Shown here piece after piece: positions 43,853 to 55,495 of a stretch of 64,000 nt of DNA. Location: assembly GCA_021234155.1 (NCBI GenBank), contig JAJEKV010000023.1:11229641-11293640 (forward strand). The letters are read 5' to 3'. Position 1 is the first letter of the stretch, and each line of letters starts with the position of its first letter. Below the pieces are notes generated by a model. It ran no database searches. It was not told where the DNA came from and saw nothing but the letters and a program-made list of their open reading frames with translations. The translations under genes and the position numbers were made by a program. Source of the DNA: Isoetes taiwanensis (Eukaryota; Streptophyta; Lycopodiopsida; Isoetales; Isoetaceae).

Positions 43853-44290
43853 GTCGTTAAGACAAAGAGGAACTTCTCGAAACATGTGATTGGTGCTGTT
43901 CTAATAATTAGTTAGTTGTAGCACAAGAACATGCCCTTAGCTAAAGTTTTATGGTCGTTTAAGACAAAGAGGAACTTCTCGAAACATGTCATTGGTGTTG
44001 TGCTAATAATTAGTTAGTTGTAGCACAAGAACATGCCCTTAGCTAAAATTTTATGAATGTAGTTCCTCTATGGTATATCACAACAAAAATATATGGTGTA
44101 TCAAGAGGAACTTCTCGAAGCACGTCATTGGTGCTGTTCTAATAGATAGTTAGTTGTAGCACAAGAATGTGCCCTTAGCTAAAGTTTTATGAATGTAGTT
44201 CCTCTATGGTGTATCACAACAAAAATATACGGTGTATCACAACAAAAATATATGGCGTATCACAACAACAAAAATATACTTACATATCTC
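43853..44290 (+). repeat. Dispersed unit of about 100 bp, three clustered copies
   Basis: A unit beginning gaggaacttctcgaaacatg, then attggtgctgttctaataa, then tagttgtagcacaagaa, occurs at about 43868, 43970 and 44105. Partial copies lie at 45347, 46270 and 46400. At 44068-44280 a 22-bp unit, gtgtatcacaacaaaaatat, is repeated about four times. These are 3' flank sequences of the legumin gene amplified in place. Confidence 0.75.
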
Positions 44291-44504
44291 CCAAAGCATG
44301 GTGGTGCTTTTTTAATACATCAACTTTCAAAGCATGGTGGTGCTTTTCTAATAAAACATGCTTTTAGCTAAAGTATGTGTAATTCAACATGCAATAGTCA
44401 CAAAATGGATTGCATACCAAAAGGACACACTGGGCAGATGTCACTGGGATTCCATCCCCTTCCATCTTGCAGGGCACTTCGTTGGGCCTCCATCTTCCTA
44501 CTGC

Positions 44505-45065
44505 TTAAACTGCGTCCATGCATGAAAAATGGTTGTCTACTCTTTCAAATAGGGTAGGGGTATTCCTTTTCGTGCACTTGGACATTGGACAATTCACAAT
44601 GGTAGGGCCAACATATCTGAACAAATTAGCTACAATTGGATTCTTGTACAATTCGCCATCCAATGGTAAAGTCCATTTCGATCTTGGGTATTCGCAGCAT
44701 AGAGTAGGGCTAGAAATAGGAGTACCCAAAGGGACCTGACATTGTCATAGTTATTAGAACTGATGGGTCTACTTTGTATGCATTACACATGCCTCTTTAT
44801 GCTATTTCAATGCATACTGCATGCAAAATAAGGACGTACTCTTTCGAATCATGGTGCCATGATTCCCCCAGTAATATATTTTCCACCTTCTTATCCTCTT
44901 TTAAATCTCATAGACCATCGAAACGGAACCTTCCTTTCACATATCCATTTCACATGTCACCCAAGCATAGGATCCCACTGGAAACCCTGAAAAACAAACC
45001 AATGGTTCCAAAAAATCCGCCCTACCCTTTATACCGTTTTTTGTTTGAATCGCCCGTCGTTTTTT
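44505..45065 (-). pseudogene. Inverted legumin promoter and exon 1 relic
   Basis: The minus strand from about 45060 down to 44755 matches the legumin promoter (41080-41330), including ggaaccattggtttgtttt, an RY-like gcatgcagtatgcattg and a TATA-like box. It then continues from about 44740 into the signal-peptide coding start (ccctttgggtactcctattt against tccttttgggtacttctatg). A one-base loss breaks the frame straight after the start. Further down (about 44615-44510) a second promoter piece follows, matching 40965-41070 and including catgcatgga. The rest of the gene is absent. The locus therefore carries at least two extra promoter pieces facing the opposite way. Confidence 0.75.
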
Positions 45066-45524
45066 TGATTGGGTTGTGGAATAGTTGTAAATATGACGGA
45101 TTGAAATTTAGACTGCAACTTGTATAACATGAAAATATAGGAAGAGCTGAAAATTAATAAGAATAGCATCTGCAAAAATACGACAAAGGTAATGGTAATG
45201 TATATTGTGCTTAAAGGTTGGTGGTTGTAGAGAAGAATAAATTAATATTAGATTAAGTGTTACCTTCATTTTTTTTTCTTGTGCCTTTGCCGTAATTTTG
45301 TAGCTAAAATTTCATTAACTTTTACAAAATGTAGTTCCTCTATCAAAGAGGAACTTCTCGAAGCATGTCATTGGTGCTGTTCTAATAATTTTCCATTCCT
45401 CTCTCTGGAAATCCAATACGTGACTATTGGTCCTTCTTAGGTTGCGAGAAACTGGACTTTTTATATCGAACTGTCTTCAAGATCTAAGATCTCTTATTTG
45501 GAAGCCTTGATACTTGATAGTAGA

Positions 45525-46145
45525 GACCTTGACATTGTTTTCAATAATGGCAAGAGAGTTGTGGCACAGAGAATCCAGAAGGGCGAACTTGTCCTTGTTC
45601 CAAGAGGCTTCCAACATGTTGAAGTAGCTGGGATCAAGGATTTGTAATTTTTGCATTCATAAATACTCATAGGTACACATACATCATCCGTACTCTGTTT
45701 AAGTTTTTGTTTGCCAAATTCAACCTAGAGTTTTTTCGTCAACGTGATGCTCAAGTTATGTGGTTAATTTATTGCTGAACAATTTCAGGCCTCGCGATTC
45801 TTTATTGGCTGGGGGAAATGTGCTTCTGAACCGCATAACAAGGGCCATAGTGTCTAGTGCATTGGGCTTAAGCAGAGATGATGCTGACAAATTGCTTAGG
45901 CAACAAGAGCAGGATGGGGCTGTGATTTTCCTTGCTGCAAACCAAAAGCAGCAGAGGGAACCGAAGAATATCCTAATGCATTAGAGAAGGTTTAGCTTGT
46001 GTGCGCTTCTAATAAGGCTCAAGAGCATGAGCCCTACGCATATGGTATATCTTTAGCTGTACTGTCGTGTAGAAGCTCCAGTTCTGGAGCTTCTTATGCT
46101 GGTTTATTTGTCTTTGTACCTATTTGTATCAATAATAAAGAGCAT
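45525..46145 (+). pseudogene. Decayed second legumin copy (last two exons)
   Basis: The frame reads LDIVFNNGKRVVAQRIQKGE and LVLVPRGFQHVEVAG, then breaks by a one-base loss (gctgggatcaagg against gctggagatcaagg). After a retained GT-AG intron the last exon (about 45789-45984) is fully open and ends NILMH like the intact gene. The first three exons are missing. It is on the same strand, 2.3 kb downstream. The untranslated 3' region and polyadenylation signal are also duplicated. Similarity to the intact gene is very high, so the duplication is recent compared with the transposon debris around it. Confidence 0.85.
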
Positions 46146-46545
46146 ATTTCCTTGAAGTATACTTGGATTTGTTGTTCTCCTTCCATTGGTTTTGGCTCAT
46201 TGGTTGTTAAACACTTTGTTATGGTCTGAATCCTGCACATGGTCGTTAATGCGTAGGGTCATCAAGACAGAAAGGAACTTCCCGAAGCAAGTCATTGGTG
46301 CATTTTTATCAGTTAGTTAGTAGTAGCACAAGAACATGTTTTTTATGGTCTGAATCCTGCATATGGTCGTTAATGCGTATCATGGTCCTTAAGACAAAGA
46401 GGAACTTCCAGAAGCAAGTCATTGGTGCTTTTCTAACATGCTCTTAGCTTAAGTTTTATGAATGTAGTTCTTCTATGGTGTATGACAACAAAAATATATC
46501 GTGTATCACAACAACAAAAAAGTACTTACATAGCTTCCAAAGCAT

Positions 46546-46730
46546 GTGATAGTTACCTAGCATGAGGTAACATTCACGAGGTGGCACGAGTTACCTAGCT
46601 GTGCTAGTTACCTTCCAAAGCATAACTTCCAAAGCACATATAGTTAACTAGCACGAGGTAGCACGAGTTACCTAGCACGAGGTACGTTACATTCAAGAAT
46701 GTGCTAGTTACCTAGCACGAGGTGGATGCT
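46546..46730. repeat. Cluster of gttacctagcacgaggt repeats
   Basis: About six near copies of the phrase gttacctagcacgaggtaac lie within 190 bp. Its ends (gttacct / aggtaac) are inverted, so each copy is a short imperfect palindrome. No gene overlaps. Confidence 0.7.
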
Positions 46731-47266
46731 GATGTCTCCTCCACTCTGCCTTTTACCTACAACCTAGAGGTTTCACATGCGCATCAACATGGCTGGGATG
46801 GGTAGCAGGTCCATTATGAGGTGAAGGTGCTCGAGAAAGGAAGAAACCTCCTGAAGAAAGAAGAACGATGTTGTCCTCCTTAGTCTTCCTCCTCCTGGTT
46901 GCTTACCAGGCTTATATTAACTACAGTATAAGGTATGCCTCAATTCTAGCAAATCCACATGTCTGACATGTCATGCAAAATTTGAAATGGCAAATACACT
47001 GCCATTGAATCTCTTATTTCCAATCGTATAGCTAGGGAAATTAAAAACCCTTCTGAAATTTGCATTCATCTTCGGAACTCACTAATAATACTTTGTGGCA
47101 TGCATGGCCCTTCCTTTTCTTGCTTTTGGGTATGCATGTCCTTGCTTCTCTCTTTCCTTAACGAGCTATAGAACGCTGAAAACGGAGTCCGGAACCAACA
47201 GTTATGCCAAGCCTATTCTGCCACTTTTAAGCTTCTCAAATTGGGCCCCAATTTGAAACCAAGGCC

Positions 47267-47549
47267 CACGTTTCTAGTGTTTTCTTAATTTCAATGTCTG
47301 GTTTTCACACACATGCAATGCTATAAATTGTAGCATGTTCACTTGTGTTCAACACTATTCCATGAGTTCCTGTTGTGGGAATGAAAGTAATTCATAAAAA
47401 CCTTTTGTCTTCCATGTAATCTCTGTTTGGATCTTCTGTTATATGTTTGAGCGTGTCATTCATCTTCCTCATTGCAACAGGTTGTGGCTTGGTGCAGAGA
47501 GGCTTTTGGAAGCTGCAAGATGGAGCCATGGCTGGTTTATGCACCCTGC
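47267..47549 (+). repeat. Segmental duplication, copy B
   Basis: This is the partner of 40361-40640. It is extended by an insertion of caacaggt before tgtggcttg, which restores a possible splice acceptor (ttgcaacag). The sequence after tttatgcaccc differs from copy A. Confidence 0.8.
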
Positions 47550-47813
47550 ATTTTTAGCGAATAGTTAGAAAAGGTAGTTCTATATAGAAGGAGATAAAAT
47601 TCCAAGAAAATCAACAGAAAAACCAAATAACAATGAAAAAATGGAAAGGACTTTCATTAGGCTCATAAGGGCTTGAGGACATGTTTATAATCTGTAAGTA
47701 CAAATACAATTGCATTAGCATAAATGCATCATAAAACAAAATATGATGATGGCTATAAGACAATTGAACTTCCTCATTCGATCTAGCATAGGCACTATAT
47801 TAAGAGATACGCC

Positions 47814-47886
47814 ATGCATGTTTTGCATCCATGCAGCATGGAGTGAAAGCCCATGCATGTTTTCCCATCTTGCAGCATGGAGTGCG
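47814..47886. repeat. 37-bp tandem duplication
   Basis: catgcatgttttgcatccat and catgcatgttttcccatctt are each followed by gcagcatggagtg. The downstream stretch 47890-48030 has no gene that I recognise. Confidence 0.65.
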
Positions 47887-48029
47887 GGCAAAATAAATGA
47901 ATGAGACAAAGCAAACGACCAGATCTTTCTTTGGATGCATGGAAGATGGTCGTGAAGGTACAAACAAAATTTCTTCAAACACCCTTTCCTATGATATTAG
48001 CAGAAGCAGGGATGATGCCCCCAAGCACT

Positions 48030-48240
48030 ATACCAAAAATTGAGGTATGTACATAAGGTGCTAAAAATGGATGTTAATAATCTCCCTCGTCTTGCTATGA
48101 GCCAAAGCAGCCAACAAGGTTGGCATGCAAATATTCAAGAATGGCTAAATAAATGGGGGATGTCCCTAGATGACATACCTAACAAAGGAAGTAACGCAAG
48201 AGCTTGGGTACATGCAAATGTACAATGAAAGTTATTGCAC
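48030..48240 (+). pseudogene. Unidentified short coding-like frame
   Basis: A 62-codon frame reads VLKMDVNNLPRLAMSQSSQQ and then NKWGMSLDDIPNKGSNARAW. The composition looks like real protein, but I do not recognise it. It lies about 480 bp upstream of the Helitron relic on the same strand and could be part of the same element. Confidence 0.3.
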
Positions 48241-48689
48241 GGTACTAGCACGAAAATGGACTTCTATAGGAGGATGATAAATCCATCTTTACAAAGCAAC
48301 ATCTAATTTTTTGATTTTTCCTCCGCTGAAGTTTTCTCTCTTTGACTACAGTAGGTTGGAACAGTCTCTTGGTCTGCTTATAGGTTAACTAAAATACGTC
48401 TGCTCATTACTTTTAGTATTATTCAGAACCTAACACGATTTTTAGGTCCTGGCTTTCCTCCGCTTTGATTCAAGCTTAAGCAAACCCACTGGAAGTATAA
48501 TTAAAGGAAAACTCTCTTCATAAATTGGTTTAAAAGCTTTACACCTGTAGATGGATACAATCAAAGCATATATCAAATATATTTTCTTATAGACCTCTTC
48601 TAAGCAATCGGCATTAACATGTAGTTGGAGAGTTAATACTAATTTTCAATATATTTTCAATGCATACGCAGTCGCCACTATTGCCTTTC

Positions 48690-50140
48690 ATATATAACAG
48701 CACTAGAGTCTGACATCTCTGCGACTTTATCAAATGTGATAGAAGCTTGTAACAAAAACAATGAACATATTGTTCAAAGTGTCCAAAAGTTGGGCTATGG
48801 CCGTATTCGGTGTCAGGAAATATCTATGTCAGATGCTATTATGCTTATAATGGGTATTCCCTGTAAAGAAGCTTCTGTACAGTTATATTTATTGATACAA
48901 ACATTCCAGAAAACAGAAGATGCGTTCTCAAAACCAAAGAGCAATTGAACAGATTAGAATCAAACAATACTAATGTTGCGAGTAATGTCATCGTTAAGTA
49001 CATTAACATAGAGAAAGAGTTATAACATCTTGGCGTAAGTTGTCTTGGAGTACAAAGATGTGTGCGGTCGCTTCATAAATATGAAAAGAATAGATAAGCA
49101 TCGGCATCTCAAAAGTGCTATTATACAATTCGTTAGCTTCAATAAAGACAAAGACATAGAAGCATCAGCCTATGAAAGATTACTATTGCATGTTCTTTTT
49201 CGGGATGAACATGATCCTTCTGGATCATATTTATGCAATTCGGAAGGATCGTATAGAAGAAGCTCATAAGAAATTGATTTTCAGAGAAGGAGAAGTAACA
49301 CAGGATTGGACAAACATTGAAACTGCATTTAATAAACATAGAAAAGAGAACCCTGTAATAGAAGAGGGTGTAGATGGATTTGACATTGGCATTGATTTCC
49401 CTACAGTTTGTGCAAAGAGTCAGCTAACTATTCTGAAACATGGTCATGTTATCAAATAGTATGTATCATGCTATGATAAGACGATCGAATTCAGAGCAAA
49501 GGCTGTTGTTTGATGACATCAATTATAAGAAGACACTACTTGACTACTTGAGTGCATATTTTAAGCAATGAAACATTTCTACGAGCATTCATCAAATGTA
49601 CAGGAAAGCCCACTACAATAATTACAGCATATACAGGTAAAGCTACTGATCATATCAATGGTATTACCATTCACTCTGCTCTGGGTATTCGGCCCAATGT
49701 TGATTACAGACATCAGCTAAATTCAGAGTCCTGACGGAGAACGAAGAATGCTCATAAAACAGTTAAACTCCTTGTGATAGATGAAATATCCTGTGGGCTT
49801 AACACTATTCTATGCCATTGACCACAACTGCACCGGTACGTGTATATATACAACACAACATAGTAGTTTTATATTTGGTTGATTAATGAACAATGTGAAT
49901 TTGTCTTGTACCAGGTTCAAAGACACTTTCAATCTTCCATTTGAAGACCTTGATGTTATAGCATCAGGAGGTTTTTATCAGCTTCCACCAACGTATGACA
50001 AAATGGTATTTTGTAATCCTGATTCGAATGACATTCAACATTTAGGCTCAATTTCCTTTCCAGCACTGTACCATTCTTGGAGGAATTTCAAAGCGTATGA
50101 ATTAATTGAATTAGTAAGGCAGTTCAGAGGTTTAGCATTT
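48690..50140 (+). pseudogene. Helitron-type Pif1 helicase relic
   Basis: Pieces in order: NVIEACNKNNEHIVQSVQKL and RIRCQEISMSDAIMLIMGIP (the Helitron region before the helicase), YERLLLHVLFRDEHD, AHKKLIFREGEVTQDWTNIE, then helicase motifs ITAYTGKATDHINGITIHSA (motif Ia region), LLVIDEIS near 49775 (Walker B) and GGFYQLPPTYDKM. Pif1-like helicases unwind DNA 5'-3'; in Helitrons they serve rolling-circle transposition. The Walker A loop is missing: LRAFIKCTGKP follows a broken join. No Rep nuclease is present. Frameshifts and stops are frequent. The 3' end stops at ELIELVRQF near 50125, about 100 bp before the inverted LTR at 50223. Confidence 0.75.
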
Positions 50141-50222
50141 GTAGTTGTCTTACTTTGAATGAGACTCAGTAAACAAATGGATGTTGATATATGGTTCATT
50201 AAATCTACTTGTGTGTGATGTC

Positions 50223-51838
50223 TGTGACGTCCCCTACTCATATACGGTGCACTCACCGTATACAAACAGGAGTTCATCTCCCATACCAGCTCCATGCCGA
50301 TACAGGGCCCTCCACGTATCACTGCAACCTTGATGAGTTCCAGTGGGAAGAATGAAGGGGTCATTTACCCTGTCTCCCTCAGGGCCTACCTAGCTGCGGA
50401 AGCATAAACATACATGTCAGTATACAACATCAACATCACATAGCCATCTTGAAGGATGGCTCATCACATACCTGCATAGACAAAGATCAGCACATCACAT
50501 AGGGGAATCCTACCCATGGCTCAGACTCAGTGGGATGACTGACGGCTGGGGTCTCTAGAGTTCATTGCAGACAGAATTCATGGCAATGGATTTGGCTGGC
50601 ATAAGAACATGGCTTAGGGTTGTCCACTCCATCCGCCCCTCCTGTGCACACTTTGCAGAGTAGGCTGAAAAGTGTTGGGACCTGACTGTAGCCCGCCGGA
50701 TGCGTAGCCAAGGGGGCTATTCCTGGGTTGTATCTCCCCAGTTCCGATGGGGCAGGTAGGGATCACTCCCTCCAGAGATCTACATGCCGACTCAAGGTGA
50801 CTAGAGGGCCACTGCCCTTATTCGACTTGAACCCAATGGAGAGTGACGCATCACTCCACGGGTGTCGAGCCCATGCCTTGCCCACCCGCAGTGGCAAGCC
50901 ATTAGACCTAGTCCACATGATCCCCGGTAGGCCTTACACACCAGAGGGATCGTTCAAGAGTCAGAACACAAACCTCCTTATAAGCCAGTCTGGCCCCTTC
51001 ACCCACAACCAGGTGTGGCTCTTGTGCACAGGCCGAATTTACAGTGTGCTAAAGAGGCTAGCTAGGAGCATCAACTACCAGGCTTTAGGGTCTCTACCCC
51101 CCTTCCCAATACAATGAGTTCACAGAGATACATCATCATACACATCACAGAAGAACTAAAGAACAAGATCTAATCTATATCATAGAGTTAGGTTCTTTAG
51201 TTAGAGCTTGGTATCTAGAGATCTAGATGGCTGCTATGGGCAATTTAATAGGCTAAACCTACTGATTCAATGACTGGAAGACGGTTTAGGCTATTAAATT
51301 GACGAAATACCTGATCCTTGGCTCGCTCCTCCTGCTCTGAACTCGACCATCCTGCTGAACTGCTAGAAGATGGAGCTAGAAAGGGAAACTAATGAGTCAA
51401 ATCGCTCAGACAGAGTCTGGGTGGCGGTTTTGACTCCTGGAGCAAGCAAAACAGAGCCCTAAAACCCTATGGACGAAAATGGCAAGTTAGGGTTTCCTTT
51501 ACCTAAATAGACAAGGGGTTAGGGCTAGGGTTTCCAATTATCCCTTTAAGCATGTGGGATAATTGGGTGTGGCCCACTTATATTAAATAAGTGGCCTAGG
51601 ATATCCACATGGATAAATGTGTACACATGGATAAATGTGTACACATTGACACACACATGGATAAGTGTGCACATGAGCAAATGTGCCCATAATTAAATGC
51701 ACACACCTTGCAAGTTGCCCCCTAGGGTGCTACTTGCTCGGCTACACGTCGGCGTACACGTCAATCGAGATGGCGTGTACGCGTGACGAGGCAGTACAGT
51801 ATACGTCTTAGGACCGTATACTGTGCTGGAACGTCACA
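50223..51838 (-). repeat. LTR of LARD-like element (minus strand, 1616 bp)
   Basis: On the plus strand it runs from TGTGACGT (50223) to ACGTCACA (51831-51838), the same exact inverted ends as the LTR at 33628-35197. The palindrome tatacggtg-cact-caccgtata lies at 50241-50262. The U3 region has more copies of the gtacacatggataaat motif (51605-51680) than the plus copy. Its TATA box is weaker. Confidence 0.9.
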
Positions 51839-53829
51839 TTCTCCCCACCTTGAAATGATGCTGTCCGCAGCATCGTGGGTCTCCCCACCTTGGGATCTTC
51901 TTAACCTGCAATCAACTTGATGCATACAATTTATTATTATTATACTTACACAATTATTAGAATTACTCTAAGGTAATGTTTAAGACATTACTGTATTATT
52001 TCATTATCCAATTAACTTATCACTTCATACTTAATCAATGTCAGGTAATTACTAACCTTACTTAATACAACATTTAAGTTCATCAAAGTTTATCAATTTC
52101 ATACAAAATTTACACTTCCAAGGTACTCTTCGTCCCTTGCAACACGTTTTAACAAAATTTGTGTTGCAAGTCTTTGCACCTTAAAATCCTGCATTAATTT
52201 TACAATATCTATAATTACATACTTACTAGCTTACACAAGATTTAAGCGATTAGTTTAAATGGTAAAAATCACAACTACTCTAGAACTATCTATACAAGTA
52301 CTCGTGATGCGACTCCCCGCCGGTTCTTCGTTCTCATTGGCCTCCTGGATTCACACCACGCTAGAATATTAATGTAAAGTTGGTTATAAGGGAACCACCC
52401 CATCTATCTACATGAATGCATGACTAATCTCCCGGCGTAGGAAGAGGATGCTTCTTCCATCGTGGCCGTGGAGACAGCGCCCTATAATGCCTATATGCCG
52501 CCCATGCCTACACCTTTAGTTGCCTGAGACGTGGAGGATAGGGTCCTTCCCGTATTTGGGCGTGAAGGATAGGGTCCTCTCCGTAGGCATTGACTAGAGG
52601 TGCTTTCCTATCAATGCATTCCTGAATGACCTCTTATCTCTCGAGGTCGTCTACTTCCGTGGGGCGGAAGTAGACTTAATCTACCTTCCAACTCATTCAA
52701 GCAAAACCGCGGTCATGCCTACAATGACATTACACCACGTCCTAGAGATCACCGTAGTGGTCTCATCATCGGTAATTACGCAGTCTGCGCAGTTTGACCC
52801 TTGAGTTGAAAAGTACCTGCCTTAGATATACTCTTGTCATTGAATAGCCTGGCTATTATCTTGAACTCTCTTTTTGCCGAAGGTGCTTCAGTTGCTATCC
52901 TTGTCGTTAAGGTGTCGAATGCTTCTACCTTGGGCATTTGATGTGCCCATGTCGGAGATATGATCGGCTCTAATTACTGGTAGGAGTACCTGACGAAGCT
53001 ATCACCTAGTTGTTGAAGGCATATCTCCTCGTCGCAGTGCCTTTCGTAAGTGCATCTCCATCTAATACACGTGTCATAGCGCATCACCCTATATCACCAC
53101 AAGGTGGAATTATGGTCGTCGAGATGTTGCCTTCTTAGTTGGCTCGTTGATGTCGGGGCGTTCCTCCTTCTATTGTTGAGGCCACTCGTGTCATAAGTTC
53201 GTCAAGTGTTGCTGCTGCCACAAGAGGTAGTGTTGCGTCCTGACGATGTCCTGGTGCAGCGCTGATGATCTTGACATGACCGGTGTTGTCTCTTATTCTG
53301 ACATTGGGTGGACGAGTGGTCTTCTACTTGAGGGCACTTCCCGAAGTGTTTGGAGTCGAAGGTTTGCTTGGGCTCTGGTCGTTTCTCCCTCGTACTTGCT
53401 CTTCCATTTTGATCTTGGGCTATAGTTGTGCTTCCTTGCTTCCTCATTTGGTAGTCGAACTGAAGGAGCTTCCGGATCTAAGCGCTAAATCCGTAAAACA
53501 TGACTCTAAACTCATGTTTCTCCACTATATCTGTGAACGCCCGAGATATACAATAGACATATATGCATTTACATTGGGATTTTACTTCATCCACTTTTCC
53601 AAAACAATTACGAAGATCTACTTAAATGTTTATACTCCTTTAGGGTTTCCCCTCCTCCGAAAGTGTTTGATTCTTCAGTTTTGCTGCCTCTTCTTCGTTC
53701 TGGTTGACTCCAGGATTCCTTTGAGATGCTGCTACTATTGTTGAGCTTCATGTCTGATCCGAGCTCGTCACGCCAAGTTGCGAAAAGTGTTCGTCGATGT
53801 GATCCCTTGAAAAAGATGCTCCTCCTTAA

Positions 53830-55495
53830 AAGCACACATTAGTTATATAGAGAAAAAAGCGGGATTTTGAGAATTTTGAATACAGCACTCCAGGCCCACC
53901 ACAACCAAAAAGTTATTAAGTCCCGCCCAAGATAGGCGGGATAATTTAAAATTTGAACAAAAAGGGAGAATTTTATTTCCCTCTGCAGCTGCCACGCTGC
54001 TTGGCAACAATTAGCTCTGAACTCCAAGCTTCAAGGGCCATCCAGATCTTGCCATAGCCGAAAGTCGAGCTCCAAACGTGCTTGCCGAAGGTCGCCATAA
54101 GAAGGTCCATGCTCCGGCGCCATAGATGGACGTCGCCATAGCTGCCGCTTCGTCCTAGATCTGCTTTCTTTCTAGAGTTCTTTAGGGTAGTTTTTTCTGA
54201 AGCAGGTAGATGATGCAGATTGCAAGCAGATGGGCTCTTTTAGAGGCTGCAAATGTCATTTTTGGAAGCAGGTAGATGATTTCGGCATTCTGATGCAGAT
54301 TGGAGACTGAAGATGATGGAAATAGAGTTCTTTTGAGCGATTTCAGTTTGAGGAAATACGGTCCTGCATTTGAGGTTTTGGAACGATGCAGCATTGTCAG
54401 ATTTTGCCGGCTTCTTCGCCCCTGCTTCAGAATTTCAGAATCACTGCATGTAAATCGTATATACTTCTATCCCTGATTCTTTTTTGTTTTCTCGTATGCT
54501 TTCGTGAAGGTTATCATTCTGCAAAACAAAACAATGAATCAATACTGGGCCATGATAGTCTACTCTGCCGATAAGTTCGTCATTGTCTCCTTTCCCTTTT
54601 AATTTGTGCAGTGAAGGCATTGTGATGAAGTTATTGAATCTAGCCATGCCCTAGTTTTTACTCATGGAAATCAGGGATTGATATCATTTGCTACAGTTTG
54701 TGAGATCAGGGCTTGCATCAGAGATGAATGATCTGCAATCAAATACAAACTGCGATCCATATTAAGCTTCTTGATCTATATTATGCTCAAACCCTGAATT
54801 CTCTATATTGGCAGACTAGAAAAAGGAGAAACACCTATACTTATCATGATATTTTTGGAAAAATCTTTCTGTTACATCTCCGGGCTCTTCAATAGCGGTT
54901 TCTATAATTTTTTTGGCGAATCTCCCTCTGTCACATCTTCTGGCTTCACTAACTATCTTCATTAACTATCTTTGCAGGTTGTACGGCATATGCAAAAGAC
55001 TTTTTTTAGCTCCATGGAATCGCTATGGCGATTTATAAGAGCATGAAAAGGGCTGATGGAGAGATCGATGTGCTCCACAAAATCGCTGTAGCGATTCTTT
55101 TGAGCATAAATATGATTAATTTTTTAAGGTTGTATTATTGTATTAATAATTAATATTACTGAAGAATTATAAATAAACAAGTTAATTTAACTGTCGGTGT
55201 GTGATATGGTCTCAATTTCAGTTTCAATAAATCGCAGTGGCGATCTTTGTGAGCCCATCATGTCTAAATTTCTCACAATTCTTACACTATATTTTTAAAA
55301 ATTGCTTAAAAAAATCTATATATTGGTCTTTTATGATAAATAAGAACACAATGGCGATTTGTCCGACTGTTATTGCATGTTTTTTCTTGACCAACGAGGT
55401 CCGCGTGGAGGACTTTTAGTGATTTATATGGGCACTGCAACCTATTTCAAGTCAAACGAGAATTTCAAATTTCTCTAACTAATGAATTCTTGCTT
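53830..55495. mobile_element. TIR transposon with TTAA target duplication
   Basis: Comparison with the uninterrupted plus-strand copy (28522-28540) shows that 1666 bp were inserted and that TTAA is duplicated (53826-53829 and 55496-55499). The ends are imperfect inverted repeats: aagcacacattagttat and, from the other end, aagcaagaattcattagtta, both followed by agagaaa. No transposase frame is visible, so it is non-autonomous. TTAA duplication is typical of piggyBac-type elements, but the end bases do not settle the family. Its right part carries three similar palindromes (see next entry). Nothing else recognisable is in it. Confidence 0.8.
55018..55245. repeat. Three AATCGC-N4-GCGATT palindromes
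   Basis: aatcgctatggcgatt (55018), aatcgctgtagcgatt (55081) and aatcgcagtggcgatc (55230) lie in the right part of the TIR element, with a half site (atggcgattt) at 55351. The outer six bases on each side are kept while the middle varies, as expected of sites bound by a dimeric protein. Confidence 0.65.
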
